DNA of 22,298 nt from a virus. Below the pieces are notes generated by a model. It was not told the DNA's origin. It was given only the letters and a program-made list of their open reading frames with translations, and did not search any database. A program made the position numbers and the translations under genes. Every line of letters starts with the position of its first letter. The stretch's first letter is position 1. The stretch spans positions 1 through 22,298 of IMG/VR virus record IMGVR_UViG_3300042563_001898; one strand, 5' to 3'. Below, in pieces: positions 6,101-12,904 of this stretch.

Positions 6101-7480
6101 ATGGCAGCAGGTAAAAAGATAGGAAAGAAGTCCCAAGCGTCAAATGACTTTTTGGAACCGTTAGCACCAATATTAGGTGGTGCAACAAACGTAGGAACTG
6201 ATCGACCATTTAACGATGGTGCCGTCACTGTAACATTTTCTTTACCAGCACTTTCTCCTGCTGCTACATCATATACAGTAACTGCAAGCACTGGTCAAAC
6301 AGCAACTGGAGCATCTTCCCCTATTACAGTAACTGGGATTGCATCAACTGCAACTCCAACATTTACAGTACGGGCTACGAATGCTGCAGGAACTTCTGCT
6401 GCTTCTAACGCATCTGGCGCTGTTACAGTTACAACTGTTCCAGCAACTCCTTCTGCACCAGTAGCAACAACTGCAGTTAACCAGGATACAATTACTTGGA
6501 CAGCACCAGCAAATGGTGGTTCAGCAATTTTGGATTATACTTGGGCATCTTCAGATGGTAAGGGTGCAACACTTAATGCACTAACTACTGCTGTCGCTCA
6601 AGAAGGATCTACGGCTCAGACTTACACAGTACGGGCACGAAATGCTAACGGATTATCTGCAGTATCTCCTGCATCTAACTCTGTTACCACTACCCCGCCG
6701 TTTTTCCCACCGTTCTTCCCACCATTCTTCCCGTTCTTCCCTCCATTCTTCCCACCATTCTTCCCTCCATTCTTCCCACCGTTCTTCCCATTCTTCCCAC
6801 CGTTCTTCCCACCATTCTTCCCGTTCTTCCCGTTCTTCCCACCATTCTTCCCATTCTTCCCGTTCTTCCCGTTCTTCCCACCATTCTTCCCGTTCTTCCC
6901 GTTCTTCCCACCATTCTTCCCACCACCATTCTTCCCACCATTCTTCCCGTTCTTCCCGTTCTTCCCAAGTTTTATTATCCCTTGGTTCGGACCACCGTGC
7001 GTTGAAGAAAACACACTGATCGACACACCTAATGGACAGATTCCTGTAAAGAATCTTCAAGTCGGAGATGTCGTCTGGTCAACACCAATCAGTGAATTGG
7101 ACGAATCAGAGCCAGACTGGCACAAATATGCCTGGTCTGCAAACAACCTAACAACAGGTGCTTTGGTTGAGACAACAATCACAGCAATGGAAGTTGTTGA
7201 AGAGTCAGATATCATATGTTTCAACGGAAACTCAGATATTAGACTAACCTTCACACAGCCAGTGTTCGTGAAGACAGTCAACAACATCTACAAGATCAAA
7301 GAAGCATACTACGTAGAAGTTGGAGAAAGCCTGATAGTTATAGACTCAACTGGTCAAAAGGTTGAGGTCCCAGTAACAAGTATCGAGCACTTCACAGACG
7401 AAGTAGTAAATGTTTACCAACTATCTTGTGAGCCTTACGACTGGTTCTTTGTAAGTGGTATACTAATACACAACAAGTAA
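6101..7480 (+). CDS. Fn3-Fn3-(Pro/Phe tract)-Hint protein (459 aa)
   Basis: Mosaic protein. Residues 1-27 are a basic head. Residues 28-112 and 115-197 are two fibronectin type III domains with closing motifs FTVRATNAAGTSAASNAS and YTVRARNANGLSAVSPAS. Residues 199-289 consist only of Pro and Phe, as PPFF and PFF units. After SFIIPWFGPP, residues 300-458 form a Hint (hedgehog/intein) domain: it opens with C300 in CVEENTLIDTPNG, has LQVGDVVWS, and ends ILIHNK, so it has the nucleophile Cys and the terminal His-Asn expected for self-cleavage. The usual block-B His is replaced by Gln (TFTQ, Q386), which could slow or abolish N-S acyl shift. The residue after Asn is Lys and then stop, so this is not a splicing intein with a C-extein. 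Start ATG has AGGAG upstream. Likely a virion surface protein; self-processing is inference. Confidence 0.8.
   Translation: MAAGKKIGKKSQASNDFLEPLAPILGGATNVGTDRPFNDGAVTVTFSLPALSPAATSYTVTASTGQTATGASSPITVTGIASTATPTFTVRATNAAGTSAASNASGAVTVTTVPATPSAPVATTAVNQDTITWTAPANGGSAILDYTWASSDGKGATLNALTTAVAQEGSTAQTYTVRARNANGLSAVSPASNSVTTTPPFFPPFFPPFFPFFPPFFPPFFPPFFPPFFPFFPPFFPPFFPFFPFFPPFFPFFPFFPFFPPFFPFFPFFPPFFPPPFFPPFFPFFPFFPSFIIPWFGPPCVEENTLIDTPNGQIPVKNLQVGDVVWSTPISELDESEPDWHKYAWSANNLTTGALVETTITAMEVVEESDIICFNGNSDIRLTFTQPVFVKTVNNIYKIKEAYYVEVGESLIVIDSTGQKVEVPVTSIEHFTDEVVNVYQLSCEPYDWFFVSGILIHNK
6695..6967 (+). repeat. In-frame tandem repeats encoding 91 Pro/Phe residues
   Basis: The stretch is built from 9-nt (CCN-TTC-TTC) and 12-nt (CCN-CCN-TTC-TTC) units, with CCA or CCG as the only variation apart from the first unit. 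All units are multiples of three, so copy-number changes keep the frame. The minus strand is correspondingly G- and A-rich with GGG every 9-12 nt. Confidence 0.95.
7456..7464 (+). promoter_or_regulatory. Candidate extended -10 promoter for the dioxygenase block
   Basis: TGG-TATACT lies inside the last codons of the Hint gene. The expected start is near 7471, giving a leader of about 32 nt that carries the hairpin and ribosome-binding site of the first dioxygenase gene. The -35 is weak (TTACGA with 18-nt spacing). A chance match within coding sequence is possible. Confidence 0.45.
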
Positions 7481-7491
7481 TCTAGTAGAGA

Positions 7492-7537
7492 GTAGGGAGT
7501 ATATGTCAGTCGACAATAACGACGGTATACTCCCTAC
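7492..7537 (+). promoter_or_regulatory. 12-bp hairpin burying the ribosome-binding site of the first dioxygenase
   Basis: GTAGGGAGTATA (7492-7503) and TATACTCCCTAC (7526-7537) are perfect reverse complements separated by 22 nt. The 5' arm contains the AGGGAG site and the A of the ATG at 7503; the 3' arm lies in codons 8-12. Folded RNA would hide the ribosome-binding site. No T-run follows, so it is not an ordinary terminator. It could instead be a protein-binding operator. Confidence 0.7.
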
Positions 7538-8171
7538 CTCTGTTTTAAACAAGGTAGTTATAATTCCTGGTCTAGTATTGTATAAAAATATTCTATTAGA
7601 AGGAAACAAAATAATAAAAAATATTGAAAATGCCTTGTCGGATAATAGCAATTATAAGTGGAGTCCCGCAATGGTCGGGAATAGACAAAGAGTTCCAGAC
7701 TATAGGGACTGCCTTGACTTTAAATTTAAAAAGTCTACAATTATTGGAACAGATGATAAGTCTGAAATAATAAAAGACTCTTGGCAGTATTTATACGACA
7801 ACATGAATATTGCAGTAAAAGATTATTGCACTATGTATCCAATGGAGCCTTTAGAGTATTGGGAGTCAATAAATCTAGTTAAGTATTTTCCAGGAAACCA
7901 TTTTCAAACACATGCAGACGATGGAGCATCCTATAAGTCTGTTGTGTCTTTAGTTGGATACTTAAATGATGACTATGCTGGTGGAGAAATATCATTTCCT
8001 GCTCATGATATTATAATTAAACCAGATGCTGGAGATCTTGTAATATTCCCATCAAACTATATGTTTATGCATAGAGCAATGCCAGTTGAAAGCGGTATAA
8101 AGTATTCAATCGTAACAATGCTAGATTATAGTGATAAGTTTCATACACAGAGGTTTTATTATGGAAAGTAA
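7503..8171 (+). CDS. Fe(II)/2-oxoglutarate dioxygenase 1, prolyl-4-hydroxylase-like (222 aa)
   Basis: First of ten related dioxygenases. Members of this family use Fe(II), O2 and 2-oxoglutarate to hydroxylate a substrate, releasing succinate and CO2. The jelly-roll core (about 125-212) has the iron ligands H137 and D139 (HAD) and H190 (MFMHRAMPV), plus K200 (SGIKYS) to hold 2-oxoglutarate. YLNDDYAGGEISF is the family signature between them. The N-terminal part includes a segment (YKWSPAMVGNRQRVPDYRDC, then LDFKFKK) shared with dioxygenases 4 and 5, which marks a subfamily and may bind substrate. The start uses AGGGAG with only 3 nt spacing, inside a stable hairpin. It overlaps the next gene by 11 nt. 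Substrate unknown; free or peptidyl proline, other peptides, sugars or lipids are all possible for this fold. Confidence 0.85.
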   Translation: MSVDNNDGILPTSVLNKVVIIPGLVLYKNILLEGNKIIKNIENALSDNSNYKWSPAMVGNRQRVPDYRDCLDFKFKKSTIIGTDDKSEIIKDSWQYLYDNMNIAVKDYCTMYPMEPLEYWESINLVKYFPGNHFQTHADDGASYKSVVSLVGYLNDDYAGGEISFPAHDIIIKPDAGDLVIFPSNYMFMHRAMPVESGIKYSIVTMLDYSDKFHTQRFYYGK

Positions 8172-8706
8172 AGAGTTGGCTTTAGGAGTTATACTTTATA
8201 AAGGCATAAACTTACCATGTAAAGAAGAAGTGTTATCTTTAGATTTTAAAGGAGCAACAATGGAAAGCATAATTAGTAATGATGAGTTTAAAACAGACTA
8301 TAACTCTAGGATTACACTTTCAATAGATGTTCCATATGTTAATAGAGATAACAATAGGTTTACTGACTCTTTTAGAGAAACTTTTGATCCAGTAGAAAAA
8401 GACTATATGTCTTTATTTAACATATCTTTAAAATCTCATAATCCATATAAAATTTTAAAGTATGAGGTCGGTGGCAAGTTTGAAAATCACATGGATGACG
8501 GCGGGGGTAACTTTAGAAGAGTCTCAACTGTTTATTATCTTAATGATAACTATGAAGGGGGTCAACTGTGCTTCCCTCAATTTGGAATAGAATTAAAGCC
8601 AGATGCTGGAGATATGATCATATTCCCATCATCATACGTATACTCTCATAGCGTAAAGCCAGTCATATCTGGAAATAGATACTCAATAGCAAGTTGGTTA
8701 AAATGA
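8161..8706 (+). CDS. Fe(II)/2-oxoglutarate dioxygenase 2 (181 aa)
   Basis: Shortest of the ten, essentially the catalytic core with a reduced N-terminal part. Iron ligands are H110, D112 (HMD) and H163 (YSHSVKPV); R173 (SGNRYS) is the likely 2-oxoglutarate-binding residue, in place of the Lys of dioxygenase 1. YYLNDNYEGGQLCFP is the family signature, and the start (LALGVILYKGI) parallels the N-terminal strand of dioxygenases 1 and 5. The frame opens upstream, but ATG 8161 is the sensible start, with AGAGG 8-12 nt before it and an 11-nt overlap with the previous gene. Its own stop overlaps the next start as ATGA. The lack of the RDCxDFKFK segment suggests a substrate different from that of dioxygenases 1, 4 and 5. 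Confidence 0.85.
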   Translation: MESKELALGVILYKGINLPCKEEVLSLDFKGATMESIISNDEFKTDYNSRITLSIDVPYVNRDNNRFTDSFRETFDPVEKDYMSLFNISLKSHNPYKILKYEVGGKFENHMDDGGGNFRRVSTVYYLNDNYEGGQLCFPQFGIELKPDAGDMIIFPSSYVYSHSVKPVISGNRYSIASWLK

Positions 8707-9194
8707 TTAAAAATATTGACACCCCTGCAAACAAAGATCATATTTTAGGAATTAAAGAAAAGTTAGACGCTCTTTGCCCATTAAATAGGTTTGAAGATAC
8801 ACCCCACTGGTCATCTGACTGTGTTAGTGCTGATCAGGTGTATAGAATTCATAAACTTGCACAAAGGCTTATAGAAGAGACTGGGGTTATTATTCAAGGT
8901 CAAATCACAGAATTGTTTAAGTTACAAACAAAAGTGCTTCCATATAATATTCAATTAATTAAAATAGATAGAAATACTTTTGATACAAATGTGATAGTTG
9001 AAGGTCAGATATGTCAAACTATAACTCCAATAGTTGAAGATTGCAAAACCTACATACTAGAAAATAATTCTGGAGATGCTACCATAGAAGAACTTGTTTT
9101 AGGAGATTATGCAATAGCCACATATTGGACTGACTATAGAGATAAAAGATATAAGAATTGGTTTATTGGAAAATATATGGTTAGATATGTATAA
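8703..9194 (+). CDS. Orphan protein within the dioxygenase block (163 aa)
   Basis: Not a dioxygenase: there is no HxD...H pattern and no NDDYEGGE signature. I do not recognise a family. The first 70 residues are polar and probably helical (HKLAQRLIEETGVIIQGQI). Residues 85-163 look like beta strands with aromatic residues (GDYAIATYWTDYRDKRYKNW). Four Cys are scattered. No signal peptide or membrane helix. It starts in an ATGA overlap with dioxygenase 2 and overlaps dioxygenase 3, so it is translated with them. It could be a partner, carrier or substrate of the enzymes; that is conjecture from position only. Confidence 0.65.
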   Translation: MIKNIDTPANKDHILGIKEKLDALCPLNRFEDTPHWSSDCVSADQVYRIHKLAQRLIEETGVIIQGQITELFKLQTKVLPYNIQLIKIDRNTFDTNVIVEGQICQTITPIVEDCKTYILENNSGDATIEELVLGDYAIATYWTDYRDKRYKNWFIGKYMVRYV

Positions 9195-9969
9195 AAAAGA
9201 TTTATCAAATCCAAAAATTAGAGTGGTAGAAGACTTTATAGATCCAGAAACCTGTGAGTATTTAATAAACTATGCCCAATCTGAAAATCTTTGGGATAAC
9301 TTTAATGACTCAATTACAGCCATTGCTTTTAAAGACAAGGAAGAATATATCTCTGCTGGCAAGCAATGGAACAATAGAAGAATCGATATTAATGAACTTT
9401 ATTCTCAAGGTATGGATAAAAGAAAAGACTTATTTGATATTGTATTACCATTGCAATATAAAATGCATGGAGAGGTTATAGACTTTTTTAATCCAGATTT
9501 TGAATTACATAGCGAGTTGTGGGAAATTGTTCGTTGGAAAGAAGGCAATTTCCAAGAACCACATGTAGACCATATTGATCCAGATTTTGATTTATCTTCT
9601 GTAGATTTAAACTTAGTTCCAGAAGAATGTAAATACTTCTTTGAAGAGAGAAATATTGAAAAGTATAAAAAATTTTTTACCAATAAGTCTTTTACTTCTA
9701 TAATTTACTTAAACGATGATTATGAAGGGGGAGAACTTTATTTCCCACAGCATAATGGTTTTGAAATAAAGCCTAAAAAAGGAACAATGCTAATTTTTAG
9801 CGGAACAATAGACAATATGCATGGAATAAAAGAAGTGACCAGCGGAACAAGATATACCCATGTAACATTTTGGTCTAATAATATTTCTAAATCTAGTAAG
9901 ATTGCTTTTGATAAAAAGGTAAATAGGCTAGTTGTTGATGAAAATAACAAGCCAGTTATACATATATGA
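9187..9969 (+). CDS. Fe(II)/2-oxoglutarate dioxygenase 3 (260 aa)
   Basis: Iron ligands H126 and D128 (PHVDHID) and H212 (NMHGIKEV), with R222 (SGTRYT) for 2-oxoglutarate. IIYLNDDYEGGELYFP is the family core. The region between HxD and the core is long (about 45 residues, rich in acidic and aromatic residues), probably a lid over the active site. The N-terminus (IRVVEDFIDPETCEYLINYA) is the usual prolyl-hydroxylase-like opening, shared in style with dioxygenases 6 and 8. I chose ATG 9187; a TTG at 9166 in the same frame would add seven residues, and neither has a strong ribosome-binding site. It overlaps the orphan gene by 8 nt. Last gene before an internal promoter. Confidence 0.83.
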   Translation: MYKKDLSNPKIRVVEDFIDPETCEYLINYAQSENLWDNFNDSITAIAFKDKEEYISAGKQWNNRRIDINELYSQGMDKRKDLFDIVLPLQYKMHGEVIDFFNPDFELHSELWEIVRWKEGNFQEPHVDHIDPDFDLSSVDLNLVPEECKYFFEERNIEKYKKFFTNKSFTSIIYLNDDYEGGELYFPQHNGFEIKPKKGTMLIFSGTIDNMHGIKEVTSGTRYTHVTFWSNNISKSSKIAFDKKVNRLVVDENNKPVIHI

Positions 9970-9971
9970 AA

Positions 9972-10000
9972 TTGACAGGATTATCTTTTTATGCTATACT
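9972..10000 (+). promoter_or_regulatory. Consensus promoter inside the dioxygenase block
   Basis: TTGACA (9972-9977), a 17-nt spacer, and TATACT (9995-10000) preceded by TGC. This is the closest match to a full sigma-70-type promoter in the window. The expected start is near 10007, 13 nt before ATG 10020, with AAGGGGAAA as the ribosome-binding site. Confidence 0.8.
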
Positions 10001-10019
10001 TTATTAAAAGGGGAAAAAT

Positions 10020-10787
10020 ATGAGTAATTTAATTTCTTTTATGTCTAATAGGCCATGGCTTAAAAAAGATAGCAAGTCTGTTCCAACCCCAATAATTAAA
10101 ACAATCCCAGAATGGTATCGAGAAGCAGATAGATTTGCAAAGATGCCCAATGGAGAATTTTACAAGGCACCGAAAGAGATTTGCCCATATCCAAAAGAAG
10201 GAACAGCAGATGACTATGGGCTAATACCAACATGGAAAGCATGCCCTTCAATTTTTGATATTATGGGAACTGGATATTCTTTAAATCTTCCTTGTGATAT
10301 AGAGTTTATACAAAAAGATGAAAGAACATTAATAGTAAACATAGAAGACAAACAATATAAAGATTTCTGTACGCCAAGACCACCAATGGCGCAGTTTAAA
10401 CATCCTATGGGATATCACGAAAACCATTTTTCCTGGTTTATTGATTGGGGTCTAAAAACTCCAGAAGGTTATAGTAGTTTGATCACTCAGCCATTCAATA
10501 GGTTTGAACTGCCATTCCTAAACACCTCTGGTATAATTGACACAGACAAGGTTCATTTGATGGGATCCTTACCATTTTTTATTATAAAAGGTTGGTCAGG
10601 AACTCTTAAGGCTGGAACTACTTTTGCACAAGTCTTGCCTTTCAAAAGAGAAGATTGGTCGTCAGAAGTATCAATAGAAAATCCAATGAACATGTATACA
10701 AGAAATAAAGAGAATTCTGAGTTTTATAGAGTCCCTGATGGAGGGGTTTATAAAAACAAAGTCTGGAGCAGAAGGAAGTATGAATAA
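10020..10787 (+). CDS. DUF6065-like protein A (255 aa)
   Basis: Unknown function. It shares its layout with the second such gene in this block (at 12188): a strand pair around CPSIFDIMGTGYSLNLPCDIEF against CFPVTQANVIGWSLSC, a TPEGYSSLITQPFNR segment against TDENISLLTINPVNYF, and LKAGTTFAQVLPF against IKAGTPLATIIPI near the C-terminus. The second protein resembles DUF6065, which I recall from memory; this one is a more distant relative. Residues 120-150 are rich in His, Trp and Phe. No signal peptide. It is the first gene after a consensus promoter and is directly followed by dioxygenase 4 (TAATG overlap), so it probably works with dioxygenases 4 and 5. Confidence 0.7.
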   Translation: MSNLISFMSNRPWLKKDSKSVPTPIIKTIPEWYREADRFAKMPNGEFYKAPKEICPYPKEGTADDYGLIPTWKACPSIFDIMGTGYSLNLPCDIEFIQKDERTLIVNIEDKQYKDFCTPRPPMAQFKHPMGYHENHFSWFIDWGLKTPEGYSSLITQPFNRFELPFLNTSGIIDTDKVHLMGSLPFFIIKGWSGTLKAGTTFAQVLPFKREDWSSEVSIENPMNMYTRNKENSEFYRVPDGGVYKNKVWSRRKYE

Positions 10788-11515
10788 TGACAGTATATGA
10801 TGAAAATGAAACCCCATGGTTTACTAAGGACAGATCAGAGACAGCCTTAAACAGGTATCCTTCTAGAGATATTGGTAACGGCATCTTAGTTGAAAACCCA
10901 GCATTGGGTATAAACCTATATAGAAATACATTTTCAAAAGAAGATTCTGAAAGATATATAAAGACTCTTGAGTCAAACCTGAGTACTGGTGGTAAATACA
11001 AGTGGTCAGAGGCGCAAGTTACAAACTCCAGTGTTCCAATCAAAAAGGCTAGAGATGCTGTAGACTTTAAGTTTAAGCAAGAAAACCTAGGTCCACGAGA
11101 TGAAACAAATGCAGAACTTATTGATTTACATGAAGAAATTTATCAGAAACTAAAACTATGCGTTGATGATTATGCAAGGTACTGGGGAATAAACGTTATA
11201 TACTACGAAGCGTTTAACTTTGTAAAATATGAAGGAGAAGGAACACACTTCAACATCCATGCTGACCACGGACCAATGTATAACTGCACAGTGTCTGCTG
11301 TCATATATATAAATGAAGATTATGAAGGCGGAGAAATAAGGTTCCCAAGAATGGACAACTATACTCATACTCCACGAATAGGAGATATTCTTCTTTGCCC
11401 GTCTAACTATATCTATGAGCATGCATCTTTGCCAATGAAAAGGGGATCAAAGTATTGTGTAGTTGTTATGACAGACATTAATGAACTTGGCCATCAAGGA
11501 GTGAGGAACAAATAA
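10787..11515 (+). CDS. Fe(II)/2-oxoglutarate dioxygenase 4 (242 aa)
   Basis: Iron ligands H158, D160 (HAD in NIHADHG) and H212 (YEHASLPM), with K222 (GSKYCV) for 2-oxoglutarate. VIYINEDYEGGEIRFP is the core signature. It belongs to the subfamily of dioxygenases 1 and 5: KYKWSEAQVTNSS and ARDAVDFKFKQ correspond to their middle segment. The N-terminal 40 residues (ETPWFTKDRSETALNRYPS) are an extra arm not present in dioxygenase 5. The start codon overlaps the previous stop, with AAGGAAG before it; its own stop overlaps the start of dioxygenase 5. The triad is intact, so it should be active. Confidence 0.85.
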   Translation: MTVYDENETPWFTKDRSETALNRYPSRDIGNGILVENPALGINLYRNTFSKEDSERYIKTLESNLSTGGKYKWSEAQVTNSSVPIKKARDAVDFKFKQENLGPRDETNAELIDLHEEIYQKLKLCVDDYARYWGINVIYYEAFNFVKYEGEGTHFNIHADHGPMYNCTVSAVIYINEDYEGGEIRFPRMDNYTHTPRIGDILLCPSNYIYEHASLPMKRGSKYCVVVMTDINELGHQGVRNK

Positions 11516-12186
11516 TGCAAACATGGACAGACAAGATTGACCTTGGAAATGGTATTTTTTGCTATAAGGGTGTAATCAAAAAAGAAATAGACGTAATTAA
11601 CAGACTTGAAAATGTACTTGGATCTGTTTCTGATTATGGCCAACTATCTCCAGAAGGGAAAAGATACCACTGGCATCCAGCCTATGTTGGTTACCAGCAA
11701 CTAATGCCAGACTATAGAGATTGCGTAGATTTTAAATTTAAGAAGACAGACATAGAACTTGATACTAGTGAAGACTCTATTAAACTTCAATCATTGTGGC
11801 AAGACCTATATGATGTAAAGTTGCCAGTTGTTCAGGACTATTCTAGAATTCACAACATAAATAATTTGCAGTATTGGGAGGCGTTTAACTTTATCAAGTA
11901 CGGACCAGGACAGCATTTTAAAGAGCACCACGATCATGGGTTTTCATATAACTGTACAGTTTCTTTGGTCGCATACCCAAACGATGACTATGAGGGTGGA
12001 GAACTATTCTTTAGACTCCAAGGATTAACATTAAAACCAGAGGCTGGAGATTTATTTGTTTTTCCATCAAACTTTATGTATCCTCATCAGGCAATGCCCG
12101 TTCATTCTGGAATAAAGCATTCAATTGTAACAATGCTTGATTATAACAAAAAGTATCACACTCCAGAAATGTATCAGGGGGACTAA
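11515..12186 (+). CDS. Fe(II)/2-oxoglutarate dioxygenase 5 (223 aa)
   Basis: Closest visible relative of dioxygenase 1: MPDYRDCVDFKFKKT against VPDYRDCLDFKFKKS, and SGIKHSIVTMLDY against SGIKYSIVTMLDY near the C-terminus. This points to gene duplication. Iron ligands are H138 and D140 (HHD) and H191 (YPHQAMPV), with K201 for 2-oxoglutarate; the core is PNDDYEGGELFF. The start overlaps the stop of dioxygenase 4 (TAATG). The two duplicates are separated by about 3.3 kb and by unrelated subfamilies, so they have had time to diverge in substrate. Confidence 0.86.
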   Translation: MQTWTDKIDLGNGIFCYKGVIKKEIDVINRLENVLGSVSDYGQLSPEGKRYHWHPAYVGYQQLMPDYRDCVDFKFKKTDIELDTSEDSIKLQSLWQDLYDVKLPVVQDYSRIHNINNLQYWEAFNFIKYGPGQHFKEHHDHGFSYNCTVSLVAYPNDDYEGGELFFRLQGLTLKPEAGDLFVFPSNFMYPHQAMPVHSGIKHSIVTMLDYNKKYHTPEMYQGD

Positions 12187-12187
12187 A

Positions 12188-12904
12188 ATGTATAATATAA
12201 AAGTTGAAAAAAGTCAGGACTCTCTTTTTGAGATCTCTCCAATGTCCATCAAAAGAGATTGGATGGATGCCACATCGGAAAACCATGCATATAGGTGCTT
12301 TCCAGTAACACAGGCAAATGTTATTGGGTGGAGCCTTTCTTGCACAGATGATGTATCTTTTGAATGGAACGGCATTAACGATCAAACTCCAGATACCGTA
12401 AAGTTATTTAGCCCCGTAGGAGCATATTCTGGAAGAGGCCAATCATCTATTAGTTTGCACACTGGCCTTTATTTTAGAACAGATGAAAACATAAGTCTTT
12501 TAACAATTAATCCAGTAAACTACTTTAGTAATGAATTTGAAACTATGTCTTCTTTAATGACTACATCCTTTTATGACAACCCTCTACCACTTGCAATTAA
12601 AGCAAAGGCTGCAAACAGAGTTGTAACAATTAAAGCGGGTACGCCACTTGCAACAATTATTCCAATATCTTTAACTAGCCTAAATAACAGCACTATTGAG
12701 ATCAATAAGTATATGGATCCAGAAAGAAAAAGAGAAGCATCAAACCTTTCTTATGGACAAGCAGCACAAGTTGTAAACTCTTCGGGAGAGTGGACTGACT
12801 GGTATAGAAATGCTGTAAATGAAAAAGGAGATTCTTTAGGATCTCACGAAGTAAAAGCACTAAAACTTTCAGTTAAAGATAATACTAACGGTGATATACT
12901 ATGA
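12188..12904 (+). CDS. DUF6065-like protein B (238 aa)
   Basis: Residues 15-55 (MSIKRDWMDATSENHAYRCFP, then IGWSLSCTDDVSFEWNG) look like the opening of DUF6065 proteins, as I recall that family. Its function is not known. Two more regions, TDENISLLTINPVNYF and IKAGTPLATIIPI, also occur in the related gene at 10020. The last 60 residues are polar and appear extended. The frame is open upstream into the previous gene, but ATG 12188 is right: CAGGGGGA sits 7-13 nt before it and the start is 1 nt after the previous stop. It ends in an ATGA overlap with dioxygenase 6. Twice in this block a protein of this type directly precedes a dioxygenase gene, which suggests a working partnership. Confidence 0.7.
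   Translation: MYNIKVEKSQDSLFEISPMSIKRDWMDATSENHAYRCFPVTQANVIGWSLSCTDDVSFEWNGINDQTPDTVKLFSPVGAYSGRGQSSISLHTGLYFRTDENISLLTINPVNYFSNEFETMSSLMTTSFYDNPLPLAIKAKAANRVVTIKAGTPLATIIPISLTSLNNSTIEINKYMDPERKREASNLSYGQAAQVVNSSGEWTDWYRNAVNEKGDSLGSHEVKALKLSVKDNTNGDIL

Noticed and set aside
6622-7026. Long minus-strand frame encoding KNG/GKNGG repeats, and further long repeat frames on both strands in the same stretch
   Set aside because: They are reverse or shifted readings of the Pro/Phe repeat. The repeat has no stop codon in most frames, there is no ribosome-binding site, and the plus frame has clear Fn3 and Hint domains on either side.
7559-7564. TATAAT box inside the first dioxygenase gene
   Set aside because: No TGN extension that fits (TAG precedes it) and no start codon at the leaderless distance. 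Starting there would remove the N-terminal strand shared with related enzymes.
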